This document shows positions 46,157 to 59,599 of a stretch of 64,000 nt of DNA, piece after piece; the first letter of the stretch is position 1; the number at the start of each line of letters is the position of its first letter. Origin of the DNA: Lithospermum erythrorhizon (taxonomy: Eukaryota; Streptophyta; Magnoliopsida; Boraginales; Boraginaceae); NCBI GenBank assembly GCA_019722365.1, contig JADFUC010002313.1, forward strand, positions 186,001 to 250,000, in the 5' to 3' direction. The position numbers were made by a program, and so were the translations under genes. The notes under the pieces are model-generated. The model saw only the letters and a list, made by a program, of their open reading frames with translations, made no database searches and was not told the DNA's origin.

Positions 46157-48581
46157 TCACATAGCTTGCAGATTTTCATGAACACCCTTTCCACTCAAGA
46201 ATTTCGCCAGATTAGGCATCACCTTTGGCCGCCTCTTGATGGAGAAGGAAGCCGGTCTTGCCCTGACCGCAGGAGATATCGACTTTTGCAAATTTCCCTG
46301 CTCTTGCCTTCTTAAGTTCATTTTGCTATTAGTTCTTGACATTGTCAACTGATTATTAAATTCTTCCATGTTCTCAGCATTCGGCCGTGAATTTTCTATA
46401 TGAGGTTCAAAGTTATTATTGCCAGAAAGTAATTGGTCTGTTCTAGTAACTCCTTGATTTTCCTTTTCCCTCGACTCTATTCCATTTTGGGCAGATTTTG
46501 TCTTCCTATGTAATGTTCTTTTCACTTGTTTCAATTAGCTACCCAAGCACTAAACAGCTGCAATCTTTTGTTTTGCAATATCATAACAACTCTTTCAGCT
46601 GATCCTGTCAAATACTGAAGTATTGAAGGCTGTGATATTATTTAAGGCTTTATGCAGGAGAAGCCGATGCTCTCACCATTGTTTTTCTAGGTTAAACTTT
46701 CAAATTCTGTGAGATTTATGCCTCCTGACCTAACACTCTTAGACTCTAGTGCAGCTTGAAACTTCTCCTCTGCTAAGTCTATCTCAGACATATTCTTTTC
46801 AGCTTCGATTTACCCCATTTAGCTGGCCTTTTCCGTATTAACGATCCTGTTCATTCGAATGCTTCTGCTCAGTTATGCTTCTCTTGGTATTTGTGGATAA
46901 ATTTGATACAATTAGTTCAGCTTTTCTCTCTTATTGATACAGCTTTCGATAACGGCTTTCCCCTCAAAGGTTTGTTGGGTTTTACATAGTTATGCTCTAC
47001 TTATTGCTTCTTTCTTGCTTAATCTTTCTGATTCTTCCATGATAGCTTTTATTTTATTTCTCAAGGAATCCATTGAATCCATTAACTGGATACTTTCTGC
47101 TTTCCTAGAGTCCAATTTTTTCTTTGCTGCCTCTAATTCTTCTGTTGTTGACAGCAATAAATCTGTATAACTTGGTTGCACCCTTTGTATCCTTTTATCA
47201 ATTTCTCTGAATTCGTTCAGTTCTTTCCCTAAAACGTTCGCTTCAGAAGAAGTGAGCCCCAATAGCCTTTGAAGTTCCTCAATGTGCCTAGTTTCTTTAA
47301 TCATACTATTGATTTTTTTCCTAGTTTCCTCCATTCTAGCCGAGTGTTTCTGCTCGGCTTCCTGCCTTTGGCGTTCAATGTCCTTCCTTTCTTTCGCAGC
47401 CTCAAGTCGAGCCAACTCAACTAGCACATGCTCTTCATTACATTTTTCAACCTCATTTGTTAATGCTTTCACCAAATTCATATGGTACTGGGCTTTTCCA
47501 TCCAAAGTTTCCCTTTCCTTCTCGGCTCGTCTCTTTTCTTCTAAAAGAGATGCCATATTTGTCTTTAGCTTGCTTAATTCATGTTTTTCTTTCTCCAATT
47601 CTCTCATCACTTCGTTGTGCAGAGGGTCTTCATCACCCTTGAGAGCTATCGGATGGTTTCTTCTTGCCCCTCTTTTTGTCTTTTGTAGCTTCTCCATGGC
47701 TTCTATCTGCGCTTTTGCACTTAAATTAGACTCTTCAATCTTCTTCTTCATTTCTTTCACCGTCTTCTTTGCACTCAGAAGCTCTCTTTCCGCTTGGGAT
47801 TTGACTGAATCCGCAACTCCTCTTGCATCCTGCAATAAACCACTTTTTCTTCTTGCTCGGTGAAGCTCACCGGTCTTTGAAGGTGGTTGCTTCTGAAAAC
47901 TTTCAATGTGTCAATAGTAGTAGTTTATAGTCCATTCAGGCTTATATAACAAACTCAAACAATTGTTAAGATTTCTAAGACTTAGATAGAGACAACAAAA
48001 TGATAACTCAGGGTTGTGTTTGTTTGAAGCATGACACTGAGATTTAGTGCAATCTAAGTACATTTTTGAAACCATTATGAATGGAGTTCCTTCCAATTCC
48101 AATGATATACCTCGAACATTATATCTCAATGAAAAGTTAATTCGAGAAGTTTAGTGTGCAATCGGCGTTTATTTTAAGAGGCTGAAAAAACAAAGATTAG
48201 TGATTCCGAAATTACTTTCTGATGAGATAGAAGTAACTCATAAGTCATACCTCAGAATAATTTGATTGCTGCTTCATAGGCATTTTCCCTTTATAAAAAT
48301 CAATAGCTGCTTTAACAGAGCCAATTTCTTGCCTCTCCTCATACCCTCCTGTACTCATACTGTCGCTTGATGTATTTACTTCCAGTACTTCTTCTGATCA
48401 TAATAGAAACTCACAACTTACGAAACATGGAAACTAGATGAAACGCAACAACAAGCAATCATGATAACAACAGTCAACGGCATGAAGTACTTCATTTGTC
48501 GTTCTACTATTAGTTCAAATTAATTGACGTTTTCGATTTTCAAAGAGTTTCCATACCTGATACAATTTCTGGACATAGCAT
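46157..48581 (-). pseudogene. PMI2/WEB-family-like coiled-coil gene with decayed 3' end
   Basis: The WEB family (PMI2, WEB1, PMI15) are plant coiled-coil proteins; PMI2 and WEB1 act in light-driven chloroplast movement. The 5' part is intact: a possible first exon 48581-48557 (MLCPEIVS), exon 48393-48251 containing GGYEERQEIGSVKAAIDFYK (the family N-terminal motif; the alternative start is Met at 48358), and exon 47892-46990 with ~300 residues of heptad-rich coiled coil (AERELLSAKKTVKEMKKKIEE ... ELEKEKHELSKLKTNMASLL). The frame ends at KKEAISRA. Beyond it, family-like sequence persists but is full of stops (TQQTFEGKAVIES; EEKFQAALESKS; GGINLTEFESLT, like the WEB 'TL..EEYESL' motif) to about 46690. 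A last open piece, 46534-46157, ends in a basic tail (FSIKRRPKVMPNLAKFLSG). A truncated protein of about 336-356 aa could still be made. Confidence 0.65.
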
Positions 48582-48599
48582 TTGAAGTATCTTGAAGGT

Positions 48600-50840
48600 G
48601 TGTCAATGCCTTGTCTTCAACATTACCAAATGAACTCAAAATAGTATGAATGGCCAAGGGAGAAGAAGGACTAGTAAGATGATGGACATTTCATTGAGAC
48701 AAAAAACAACAATGCATGACAAGTAGAGGTAACCATGAAAGACAAATTTCATTTATAGCCTTTAGAAGGTGCACAATTGGCCACGCTATTCGATCATATA
48801 ATACTATAGGGTAAGGATTTATTGAGTGATAAGGACTTGGCCAGATAGTACATTATTGCATACCATGTTTGATAGTTTGATCCCTCTTTGTGGTTCTTAT
48901 TCTATTTAATCATCAATAGTGCCAAAGTAATTTGTAGATGTATATCTCATGAGTCATGATTAAAGATTTAAAGGATTAATGTTTTGTTGTTTATTTTATA
49001 ACTCAAACAACCAATTTATATATGTTGAACAATTATGAATACTATCATAGGAACAAGTATTTTAGACTTTGATGGACCAATTTTTCTCTCAAAACTATAT
49101 ACTGTATTAACCCTAAATTTATAGTTCTGATTAATTTTTGTGTGGTTAAATGTGAGGAGGCATAAATCAATAACAAATATTTTCTTATGCCATATTCATA
49201 TTATTTGGAATTAAAATTTCATTATATTTTGAACTAATTTTCATCATTTCAAATAGCGTTTAAAGTTTCAACCTTTCTTAATATATAAATATCAGGAGGA
49301 TTTTTGACACGTGAGATTTTTGGGGAAAAAGTCTTTTTTGGCACCTAAACTCCCACTATATGGAATATAACATAGGACAAAGCAGGACATTTTTAAATAC
49401 ATTATTTTATGATTGTTCATTTTATATAACATTAATTATTGAATTGTATTACATCTAATTAATTTTTAGCGATTAAAATCAAATAAAATAATATATCAAA
49501 TATTAATTAATTAAAATTTACTGGGTGAAATAAATATTAGGCCCAATTAAATTGTTTGTTATTTAAAATGAATGTAAAAATTGTAATATATTTAAATCTA
49601 CTGTTTTGCTATGTCTTTTTTGTTATCATTGATTCAGTTGACCGCAGAAGGAAAGGAAAAAGGAAGGAAGAAGGAAGAGGACAGAAGGAAAAGTTTGGGT
49701 GCCCAATCCTGCTCAGGCTCTTGTTGAGGTTGAAAAACGATGGAGTCTTTGTTGAAATGGTGAAAATAGTTCAGTGCCCTCAATAATTAATCTATTATTC
49801 TGTAACAAACATGAACTCTATTTCAGGACCCAACTTTTTTTCATTTCGACGATGCAAAGTTCTGAGTCATCTACGATATCAGACATTTCAATTAAGTTAA
49901 GCTAATGGAAAGTCTAAGAAAAGCAATCTTATGAGAGTCTAGCTGCGTGAACTATTAGTCTTCACTGGATGAGACATCCATGAAGGTCTTGAAAAAGATG
50001 TGACGTACGAAGAGTCCCAGCATGGTAGATTGCCACGAAACTAAAAAATGTATAGTATACTCCTGTAGGAATAACAAACTTGAAAACTCTTGGATAAAGA
50101 CTCGTGGGACTACTATTATAGGCCATTGAAGCCATGGATCTCAGCCCAGCTGGGTCTTGATATGGCGAAGAATTTCTAATATCCTCCTTTCATCAAACAC
50201 GTTGAAGCGAAATTTGATATACAGAGCTGGGTTCCTCAACTCCTAAACTTACTCGCAAAATATAGTTGTGTATTAACCTGTCTAAATACCAAATAGCTTA
50301 TAGTAGTGTGATTGTTAACATGTACAGTTTTTTTAACGTGTATTAAGTCTTCCAATCGTTATATCATTTACCTAGTTGGATAATACTTTTGAAATCTCAA
50401 AGAACAAATCTTTATACTCAAGTCCCACTTGAATGTCACTCAAATAGTATTAGCAGTTTTTGACGAGGGAATTAAGAAGATAGCAGGTTATAGATCATTA
50501 TAAATAAGTATAAAAAGCTACAATATAGATTTTATATGGAATAATAAATGGAGCAACTATGTTACCTATAATTGGATACTATTTGAAAAACAGAAATGAT
50601 GGATAGTACATTGATGATACCATCATAATCCAAACTGAAGATAAGTTTCTCCATTTGATGCATTTCTGGTGATGCCATCACACTATGAAGAAATCAGAGT
50701 GTGCACGTGTTCTACTACAGAAGAAGCCTCAAATGACTAGAAATTTAATTAAAACAAAAAATCTACCATGCTATAAATCAAAAGTCCATCTCAAACACAT
50801 TGAATTACCATAATTAATGATATATAATTGTGATCATCAA
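48600..50840. other. Spacer between the PMI2-like and RELCH-like loci
   Basis: No exon could be supported. It holds the 5' flanks of two divergent genes. A purine-only-like tract lies at 49645-49695 (GGAAAGGAAAAAGGAAGG and similar). A less AT-rich block at 49800-50270 resembles decayed repeat sequence, but I could not name it. Confidence 0.5.
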
Positions 50841-50848
50841 ATAAAGTT

Positions 50849-53800
50849 ATGGATGTAGAGATCCTCATTCTCTATATGTATTATTAGTGAATTTTTATTA
50901 GAAGGAAAAATTGTTATTAACTGCGTTGGTTTGAGGCTTCTTCATGAGCTCTTAGATGATGGTCGTGATAATCAAGCTATTCGATTAAAGGAATTTTTTG
51001 CTGATCAATCTCGTTTTCCTCCCGATCAGATCTCTCGCTTCAATTCACTCAAAGGTATTATATATGCTCAATTTACTTATTTTATTTTAATAATAACTTT
51101 CTACAATTTCATTTACTTATGTGATGTGTGTATGCATTGTCATTTTTTTTTTTTGCTGAATTAAGTGTGTAGAATTTGATTTGGAGATTTAATGTGAATT
51201 TTTTCGCATTGTGATGTATATAATATAATCATGTATACACGATTTTTTTTTGTTGTTGTTGAATTAAGTTTGTAGAATTTGAGTTATTGATTTAATGTGA
51301 ATAAATTTTAACATTATAGTGTATAAATTCATAGTTTTTTGTATTAGATTAAGTGTCAATTTCATTTGTTGAGTAATTATTTTCAATTGTGATTATTGCA
51401 ATTTGAGATTGATTGATTGACGCTGATTATATATGTCGTGGTTAGATTTCATAGTATTGATTGTGTTGTTTGATTAGGCGACAAGTTTCATTTTGATTAC
51501 TGAATTTATTGCACGTGATGATTGGAGTGATTTTTTCACTCCCGAGGTGCGAGATTTGTTTTGTTCTTAGCTGAGAGGGGAAAAAGGCGATCATTCAGTA
51601 TTTTCAACTAGTAGAATATATAGTCATGAGCTTGATAGTTTCTTGTTGTGATGATTGCACATCTATATTGATTGCCGAATTATATACGAAGTGGTTAGAT
51701 GAGATAGTATTGATATTGTTAATTAATTGAGCGAGTTGTTACATTTTGATTCATTTGAGTTGAAGAACTGTGGAATGCTAAATTGATTGCATGTGATGAT
51801 CGGAGTGAAGTTCATGGTTGGGGTGCTAGATTTGTTTTGGTCTCAACTAAGAGTACAAAAAATGGCGATCATTCAGTATATACAGCTGGTAGAATATCTA
51901 GAAGTGAGCTTGATAGGGTCATGGATGTCGACCGTTATTAGTGTTACCTACTGAAGTTTCGTGTTTATTTGTTGTTTGAGATTTACTTCAATTTTTTATC
52001 TTTCACTTCACTTGTTAATGATCCGTGTACTTGTAGTTTGTAACTTCATATTTGGCTTCTATATGTGTAATTTCGTAATTTCTCTATTTTTTTGGAGCTC
52101 GTAACTGACTATTCTGTTTAGTAAATTATATATGTCCGTACCATAAGCTTGCACTCATGTAATACTATAGTTAACTACTTAACTAGTTGATCATTGATAA
52201 TAAAATTTTATTTATATGTTTTGAATTAATCCTCCAGATAATTGAGGGTTTTCCATTCCTTGCTGTTTACCTTTGATTGTTAGGTTTCAGCAGGTCAACT
52301 TAATCAACCTTAGTGGATGTCCTTTTTAAAAATATTTTTTGGATACTCAACTGCTGACCAGGACCTGTTAACTGACCTTACGTATGTTGATTTTTCTAAT
52401 ATTTTGGAATTATCATATATTTTTTTCTACATAACAGTTGCAGATCCTCAGAGCCTGCTTGAAGAGAAACTATCACTTGAAGAGAAACTTGCACTCGCTG
52501 AGTATGAGCTCAGGCTATCCCAAGAAGATGTGGTGAAACTCAAGTCCGACTTGCAGAAAAAATCTGTGACCACTGTAGATGACAGCAAAGGTAATATCTG
52601 TTGAAATAGAATTTATTGATAAATCTTGTGTTTCCTGCCTATCTAACTTCATAATGTTTTTATGAAATCATTTTTCTTGCGTTTGAAACGATTATCGTTC
52701 TTTCAATATGGAAAGGTTGTCAAACATTTATATAGCTTGTAATGCAATTGTAGAATTAATTGTCTCATACTCTCATCAGTAAATCTTGTTTAAGCTGTTT
52801 TACATACATAGGCCTGATCATTTAGAATGTTTGAGGAGTGGCACTGGGTTTTCATGTTTTGTTCTTAATATTCTCTTCATTTCTCTCTCCTGAATGGTTA
52901 CCAATTTCCCTTCTTGTATTATGGCATAGGTTTTGATTAGTATATCTATTACAAGTACTTCTCAGGGTCAAATGAAGATGCCTCTGTTAGTCATGAATCG
53001 GAGAGTCAACAGATGAAGAGGCACAATTCCTTCTCTGATATGGGCCCTCTTAAGGATAATGAACGTCGGGATCTCAACTGTGCTGTCAAGGAGTACTTGC
53101 TTTTGGCTGGATACCGTTTGACAGCGATGACATTTTTGGAGGAGGTATGTTAAACATCGGATATATTTTTGAAGAAGAATCTCTCTAGCTGTATCATTGT
53201 GTTTCCATAAATTATTTTTAAACTTCAAGAACAAGAAAAAATAGAACATATGCCATTACTAGTTGGAATTAATTTTTTGAGATATTTTATTCACCCCAGT
53301 GGGCAGTGGGGACCTGTGTTTTCGGGTTGATAGGGAAATTATTAAACTAGATCTTTAACTTCTCCAATTTGGATATATTTGTGAATAGGTTTGTCATTTT
53401 GGAATACTTCAGTGTGTAAAGAGGATCTTAAACGCATGAGGATTCCATGATTGCTTATTTATTTTCCTGTACAGCTGCAACTTCATAATAATTTTAGGTG
53501 GTTAGTCCTGCAACTGATTAATGCATATACTTATTGTTATTGTATTATTTCTGTTCTACTGATTTCATTTGGTAATTGTTTCTTACTTGACACAAATAAA
53601 TATGCGTAATGAATAATTAATTGATTCTGGATATATTAATATAGGTAACAGACCAAAATCTTGACGCCTGGCCAAACTCGTCAGCTTCCGTTAGAGATGC
53701 TCTGCGCCACTACTATTACCAATACCTATCTTCTACCACCGAGGCAGCTGAGGTACTTTCAGAAGTGTCCATTGTCTTTTGGTAAATTCAGATTGTTTGG

Positions 53801-56800
53801 AATCACTTTAGACATGTTAAACTAATGATACGTCATATTTAGTTGAATATATAAACTATTGGATTTTTAGGTAGAATGATGGCCGTCTTTCTCAAGTGTT
53901 ACTTATTAAGTGAAGCTTCTCACACATAAAAATATGTTATTGGTGTCACAGGAGAAAATTTCCATGCTTCGAGAAAATGAAAGTTTGAAGAAAGAAATTG
54001 ATAGCCAGGAAAGCGAAAAGGTGTCTTTGATGAAAATGAAAGATATTGTGGAAAATCAAGTTACAGATCTAACAAAATCATTGGAAGCTCTCCAGAAGGA
54101 TATCAAAGACAAAGAAAAATTGGTAATCTTTTTGGTTCGTAGTTAAAGTGCAAATGTAATTTGCCCGTGGTTACAAATATACTTTTAATGTCAGGTGCAA
54201 GATCTGAAGAAGTCTCTGGAGCATCAAAGAAAAGAACTAAATGACTGCAGAGCTGAAATAACTTCGCTGAAAATGCACATAGAAGGAACTCAATCAGGAC
54301 GACAAATAGTAAAGAGTGCCTCAGATTATGTATTGTCACCTTCCTTACATAGTTATGAAGAGGAGACCAAACTACCCCAGGGAGAAACAGAACCGAGGAG
54401 AACTAAATCTGTAACATCTTTTAACATAGAGAATTACAGCGTGAAGACCGAAGATGAAGAAGGCAATCTAAGTGAATGCAGTGTTTTACCATCTGCAGTT
54501 GGTATCGTGTCTGGGAATTCGACACTGGCTGATTATGAGTGCACAGGAAATCAAACCTTTGATGAGATGACCCACAAATCTGAGAAAGCTTCTGAAGGGA
54601 CAATGGTATCTTCTTCAGATGATAATGGTGTAAATATCAGTAGTGTAAATTATTCCAAGCATATTGGTGAGTTATCGCCGGAATCTAATGGGGTTATAAT
54701 TAAATCAGAAACTCCTGTTACAGAGCCAAATGCCGAAAAGATTGTAAGTTTGTGGCGATCACTTTTCACCTGTATCAACAACTTTTAACATGATGAACTG
54801 CTTCATTTTATGCTCATATCTTATATTGTTACCAAATTTCAGGGTTTAGAAACTATTCAGATCCTTTCAGATGCGCTGCCAAAGATTGTACCTTGATCAT
54901 GGAGGTACATATCTATATACTTACTTCTTTTTATATATTATCACAAAAAGGATTTTCCTTCTATTCTGTAGAATTTCCTCCCTTAACTAATGTATTTGTC
55001 GGCGACATCTATTTTCAGTTCCTTAACACATACATTGTTTAGCAATCAGATAGAACAAGGAGGTTGCAATATGGATGTAAGTCTACACAAACTAGTCTAT
55101 AAAATGTTTTCTCACGTAAATCTAGCTCTCAACTTCCTTCTGTCTTCAGGCAGGATGTGGGGAGAAATAGATGACAATTGCTTCCACAATGTTGGGAACA
55201 AATACTTTATTATCCTTTTAACAAGACTTCCCATGACTTAATGGTATGCCCAATTTTTATGGCTATTTCTGTTACATGCAGATAAATCACATGTATGAAG
55301 AACGGAGGCTGCTGGTTGCTCAATCATGTGGAGAGCTTGTGGAGTATGTCCGGCCTGAGATCACGAGGGATTCTCTCTCTGTTTGTCAATTAACAACTTG
55401 TGAGGATCTCTGGGTCAGAAACGCTCATAATCTGGCTCTGCTGTTGCATCTTTAAATCTGGGCAAATATTTCAGGTCAACTCTAAATATGCTGCCAGGGG
55501 CAATTGGCTCTGACTTGGCAGGAGCCTTCCCAACATAGCTCAGGTCTAGGGAATGGAGCATTTTTCCCTGATTAGAATATGATGACTTTCAAATACTTTC
55601 TCTTTTTACTTTGAAAGTTTGAATGAGCTCCCTTACATAAATACTTTATTACAAATAATGAGCTCTTCTTTGTTCATGCACTTTCTTTTCATAAATGGTA
55701 CACTCCACTGAATTGCGGGCAATGGTTTTAGCCCAGGGCGGACCATAGGCCAGGAAATTCTAACTTTTTAAAATTGTATACCCAACCCTTAATTTTGATG
55801 AATTTTTAAAATTTATACTCTTTGTCCCACCCGTAATTTGAAAAAAGTATTAATAAAATTATTAATATAATTCATTCGTAAATGTTTTCTTCATGTCTCA
55901 GTCTAAAAACATCTTCTAGTTGCGTCCCTGACCTTATTAGTATACAAATCAGGTGCATATACCATATAGATGGAGTATGATTGACAGTTATGAAACTAGC
56001 ATTCCCATCCACTAGCTTGTGGTTGACGACGACCTCTAAGCTCATCTCTTTGACCAGGATCTTATGAATGTCCATAAATGAGAGATCATATATCGAATCT
56101 CTGAATCAGAAAATTTTGGTGTGTTCTACAATAATTGCTTATAATATTTTTCTATGAACATTTCGAATTGAGAAAAGCGGTGTGTGCTTATAAGGGATAT
56201 CTATTATGACATTTGGAGGAAATCGGTATATGAAATTATAAATTTTCGTGTTTTGTCAATCCATACTGTTCTGCCAAGTCAAACGGGCTCATCTGAATGT
56301 AAATGAAGGTAGCAATACGTAGAAAAATAAATGAGATATCCTGCAAATATTTCAAGGTTGAGGAGATGATGTTTCAGTTGGTGTGTGATCCATCTGGAGT
56401 GGTAGTGGATACCACTATCAAGGAATTAGTTCCTTCTCTTGTAAAGTGGGGAAACAAATTGGATCATGTTTTGAGGGTTTTACTGTCTCACATCATGAGC
56501 TCTGCTCAGGTATAAAATATTATGATTATTGTTTATAGTTTAAACATAATCTCTCTCTCCACTTGCATTTGATATGCTGGCCCTCTCAGCGCTGCCCCCC
56601 TCTTTCTGGTGTTGAGGGTTCTGTTGAGTCACATTTCCGTGTTCTGGGTGAACGCGAACGTTGGAACATTGATGTCCTCTTGAGGTTGCTTGTAGAACTA
56701 CTTCCATTTGTGCACCAGAAAGCTATAGAGACGTGTCCATTTCCTTCAAATTCTAATTCTGATTCTGAAGGGTTTATATTCTCAACCTCATTGCTTGAAC

Positions 56801-59538
56801 AGTATGCGAGGTAAACAATAATAAACAAATCTCAATTCTTTTAACATGATGAAATTAGTTTGTGATGCTGTTTTAATATTTTATTAGGGAAAATGTGGAG
56901 TGGCCTACATTTGAGTGGCTTCATCTTGACTGCCTTCCTAATTTGATTCAACTTGCTTCTCTTTTGCCTCCGAAGGAAGATAATTTGCGGACTCGGATTA
57001 CACGGGTACTCTGTTATGATAGCAATTCTGTTTTTGCTAAAGCTTCGCGCCCAACTCCACTTTCTTAGTTACGAATTCAAATCATATGTTGCAGTTTTTG
57101 TTGATGATATCTGATAAGTTTGGGGAATCATATCTCACGCATGTTATGCTACCTGAACTTTTGATAGCTGTTGGAGACAATAGTGATTCGTCTTTTTTCC
57201 CTGTTACAGCTCAGCCAAGACTAAGAGGTGACTTTAGTTATTTACGCACTTATGTATTGGTTTATTATTTTGTATTTTTAAAATATTTTTCCTCATCAGC
57301 TTTGAAACCAAGAACTGCTGTAGCTGAGAGACTTGCGTCAACATGTGTCTTGCCTATCTTACTGTCTGGTGTGTTAGGACACCCCAGCAAGCATGAACAG
57401 TTAACAGAGTACTTCAGGAATCTGCTGGTTCAACCTTCAGTAGAAGAGGGTCATCAAATTAAACGCGATACAACCAATTCTATTCGCTTCCTTTGGTTAG
57501 CGCCCTATGATACTTTTTTAATCTCTTGAGTTTGTATTATCTTTGAATTTCTTGGGAAGAATTACTTCATATCTTCCATTGCAGTACATTTGAAGAACAT
57601 CACAATATGATTTTCAATATCCTTTGGGAAATGGTTGCAAGTTCTAGCATTGATCTAAAAATCAGCGCTACAAAACTGTTGAAAGTCCTTGTGAGCCTTT
57701 TCTCTCCCAGAATTAGTTTTCCTGTATCTTGATGTTATTTTTAGATGATTCTCTATGATAAGTGTTCTCGTATGCCACATTGAATCTATGCATATTGTAG
57801 CTCTTCTGTATCTAAATACTATTCAATGGTATATGTTGTCGGAAAGTCATTAATCTGTATATGTGTGCTCATCTATCCATATGATCTTGATGCTAACTCA
57901 GTTTTCTTGACATTGTAGGTTCCCTGTATTGATGCTAAGGTTGCTTCAACACATGTATTGCCTGCACTTGTAACTCTTGGTTCTGATCAAAATTTGAATG
58001 TAAAGTATGCAAGTATTGATGTCTTTGGAGCTGTAGCACAGCATTTCAAAAATGACATGGTAATTATGTCATAGGTATCCATGATATGCTTTCTTGGTTC
58101 CTTATATGCGCTTCCTGAGTACTACTTGTCCTTTAGATTGTTGATAAAATACGTGTTCAAATGGATGCTTTTCTTGAAGATGGGTCACATGAAGCCACAG
58201 TTGCTGTTGTTCGGGCATTAGTGATGGGTATACCTCATACAACAGAAAGACTTCGAGATTATATCCTTTACCATCCTCTTGGAAGTTTGAGTCATGTGTA
58301 CTGCACTTTTTTAATTGTAGTTCGTAATTTCTCTATAATGATCAAATTATTTCCTTAGCGTGATATACATCTGCTGTCAAAGATATTTCAACTTACAGTC
58401 AGTCCACCTTCTTCAAATGATTTGAGGCGCCGTCGTGAGAGAGCTGATGCATTTTGTGAAGCTATCCGGGCTCTTGATGCAACAGGTTTAATTACAGATG
58501 TCTTATTCCAGCACTTCATCTTCTAAAGTATCATGTACAAGTTAATGCTAGATGTCTTGTCTTTGGATACTATGGTTTTGATTTTACCAGAATACACTTC
58601 TTTCATTTCCCACTTACTTTTGGGGTCATGCGGGGACAGACCTAGAGGGGGGAAATTCCTCGAGGTTCTTGAAGTATTTTGGCTATCATATAGCTGCCCG
58701 CCTGGCCATATAATGAATATGTGAAATTAACTCAGCATCCCTTCCCTGACCAAGCTTTTTTATGTCATCTACCTCCACAAAATGCCTATCGAGCCTACTT
58801 AGTGACATTTCATTTTCATTCTTTAACATTTGTTTTTGTTCTACTATAGGAGAGTAATTTTTCTGTCATTATTTCTTTTTTAGTAGATGTAACATATGTT
58901 GATCTATATTGTTTAGTGGAACTGAAGAAATAAAATTCAAGTTTTTCACTTTACATGATTAGCTTTCTTTTTTTCCATAACCAATTAATAGTTGGTTCAA
59001 CCAATTTTCATATTACAAACAATAACCTGCAAATTACTTGTGAACTATAGCATTGAGATCATGCCATTCAATTACCTGTGAATCATGGTTTTGTATCTTG
59101 CAAATTACTTTGTTTCTCATTCTGCTGTGTTTGACTGCAGACCTTGCTGTTTCTAGTGTTAAGGATCTCCTTCTACCGGCTATTCAGAATCTACTAAAAG
59201 ACACCGACGCTCTGGATCCAGCTCATAAAGAGGCTCTTGAAATCATAATGAGGGAAAGGTCAGGTGGGACGTTTGATAGCATCAGCAAGGTCATGGGCAT
59301 GGGTGCTCATCTGGGGATTGCATCCTCGGTGACTAGCTTCTTTGGAGAAGGTGGGTTGCGAGGGAAAAAGGATAGTGTGGAAGTGACAGTGCCACCATCA
59401 GAAAATGTCGATCCCCCACAACCAGTTCAGCAGCCTCCAGTGGACGACACAAGATTTTCGAGGATGATGAGGGGTGGATTCGCAGACATGCTTCGAGGCA
59501 AAGCAAAAGGCAATGAGGACACTTCTAATAGCAAGTGA
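50849..59538 (+). pseudogene. LisH/HEAT-repeat RELCH-like gene, partly broken (At5g16210-like)
   Basis: Homologous to the LisH and HEAT-repeat protein KIAA1468/RELCH, which in animals links Rab11 to cholesterol transport; the plant role is little known. Intact exons: 52438-52590 (VADPQSLLEEKL), 52966-53144 (RRDLNCAVKEYLLLAGYRLT, second LisH-like), 53645-53752, 53952-54122, 54195-54743 (coiled coil and polar linker), 56590-56810, 56888-57005, 57095-57227, 57300-57495, 57585-57690, 57919-58059, 58137-~58280, 59141-59538 (ends GKAKGNEDTSNSK-stop). Broken parts: exon 1 (50849-51054), where the family start MDVE is out of frame with RSS... by a two-base loss; the exon at ~54843-54903, where KIVP is followed by a stop; and 54980-55480, where pieces such as SLTHTLF, EERRLLVAQSCGEL and AHNLALLL are joined only through frame changes. 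The RDY...LLSKIFQL junction at 58260-58400 is also irregular. It is a pseudogene as read, or a gene with local consensus errors. Confidence 0.65.
55734..55931. mobile_element. Possible small hAT-like MITE inside the RELCH-like locus
   Basis: The segment begins CAGGGCGGACC and ends GCGTCCCTG, an imperfect CAGGG...CCCTG inverted terminus. The interior (TTTGTCCCACCCGTAATTTG and AT-rich sequence) resembles the many CAGGGGCGGA-type plant hAT MITEs. No convincing 8-bp duplication was seen, so the call is tentative. Confidence 0.35.
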
Positions 59539-59599
59539 GTTTGGAATTATATTTTAAAGAGAAAGATACCCTGTTGTATAATGAACGGAACATTTCATT

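Noticed and set aside
50849..59538. Calling the RELCH-like locus a normal intact gene
   Set aside because: Exon 1 and the 54.8-55.5 kb exons cannot be joined in frame with standard splice sites, so pseudogene or consensus error is the honest reading.
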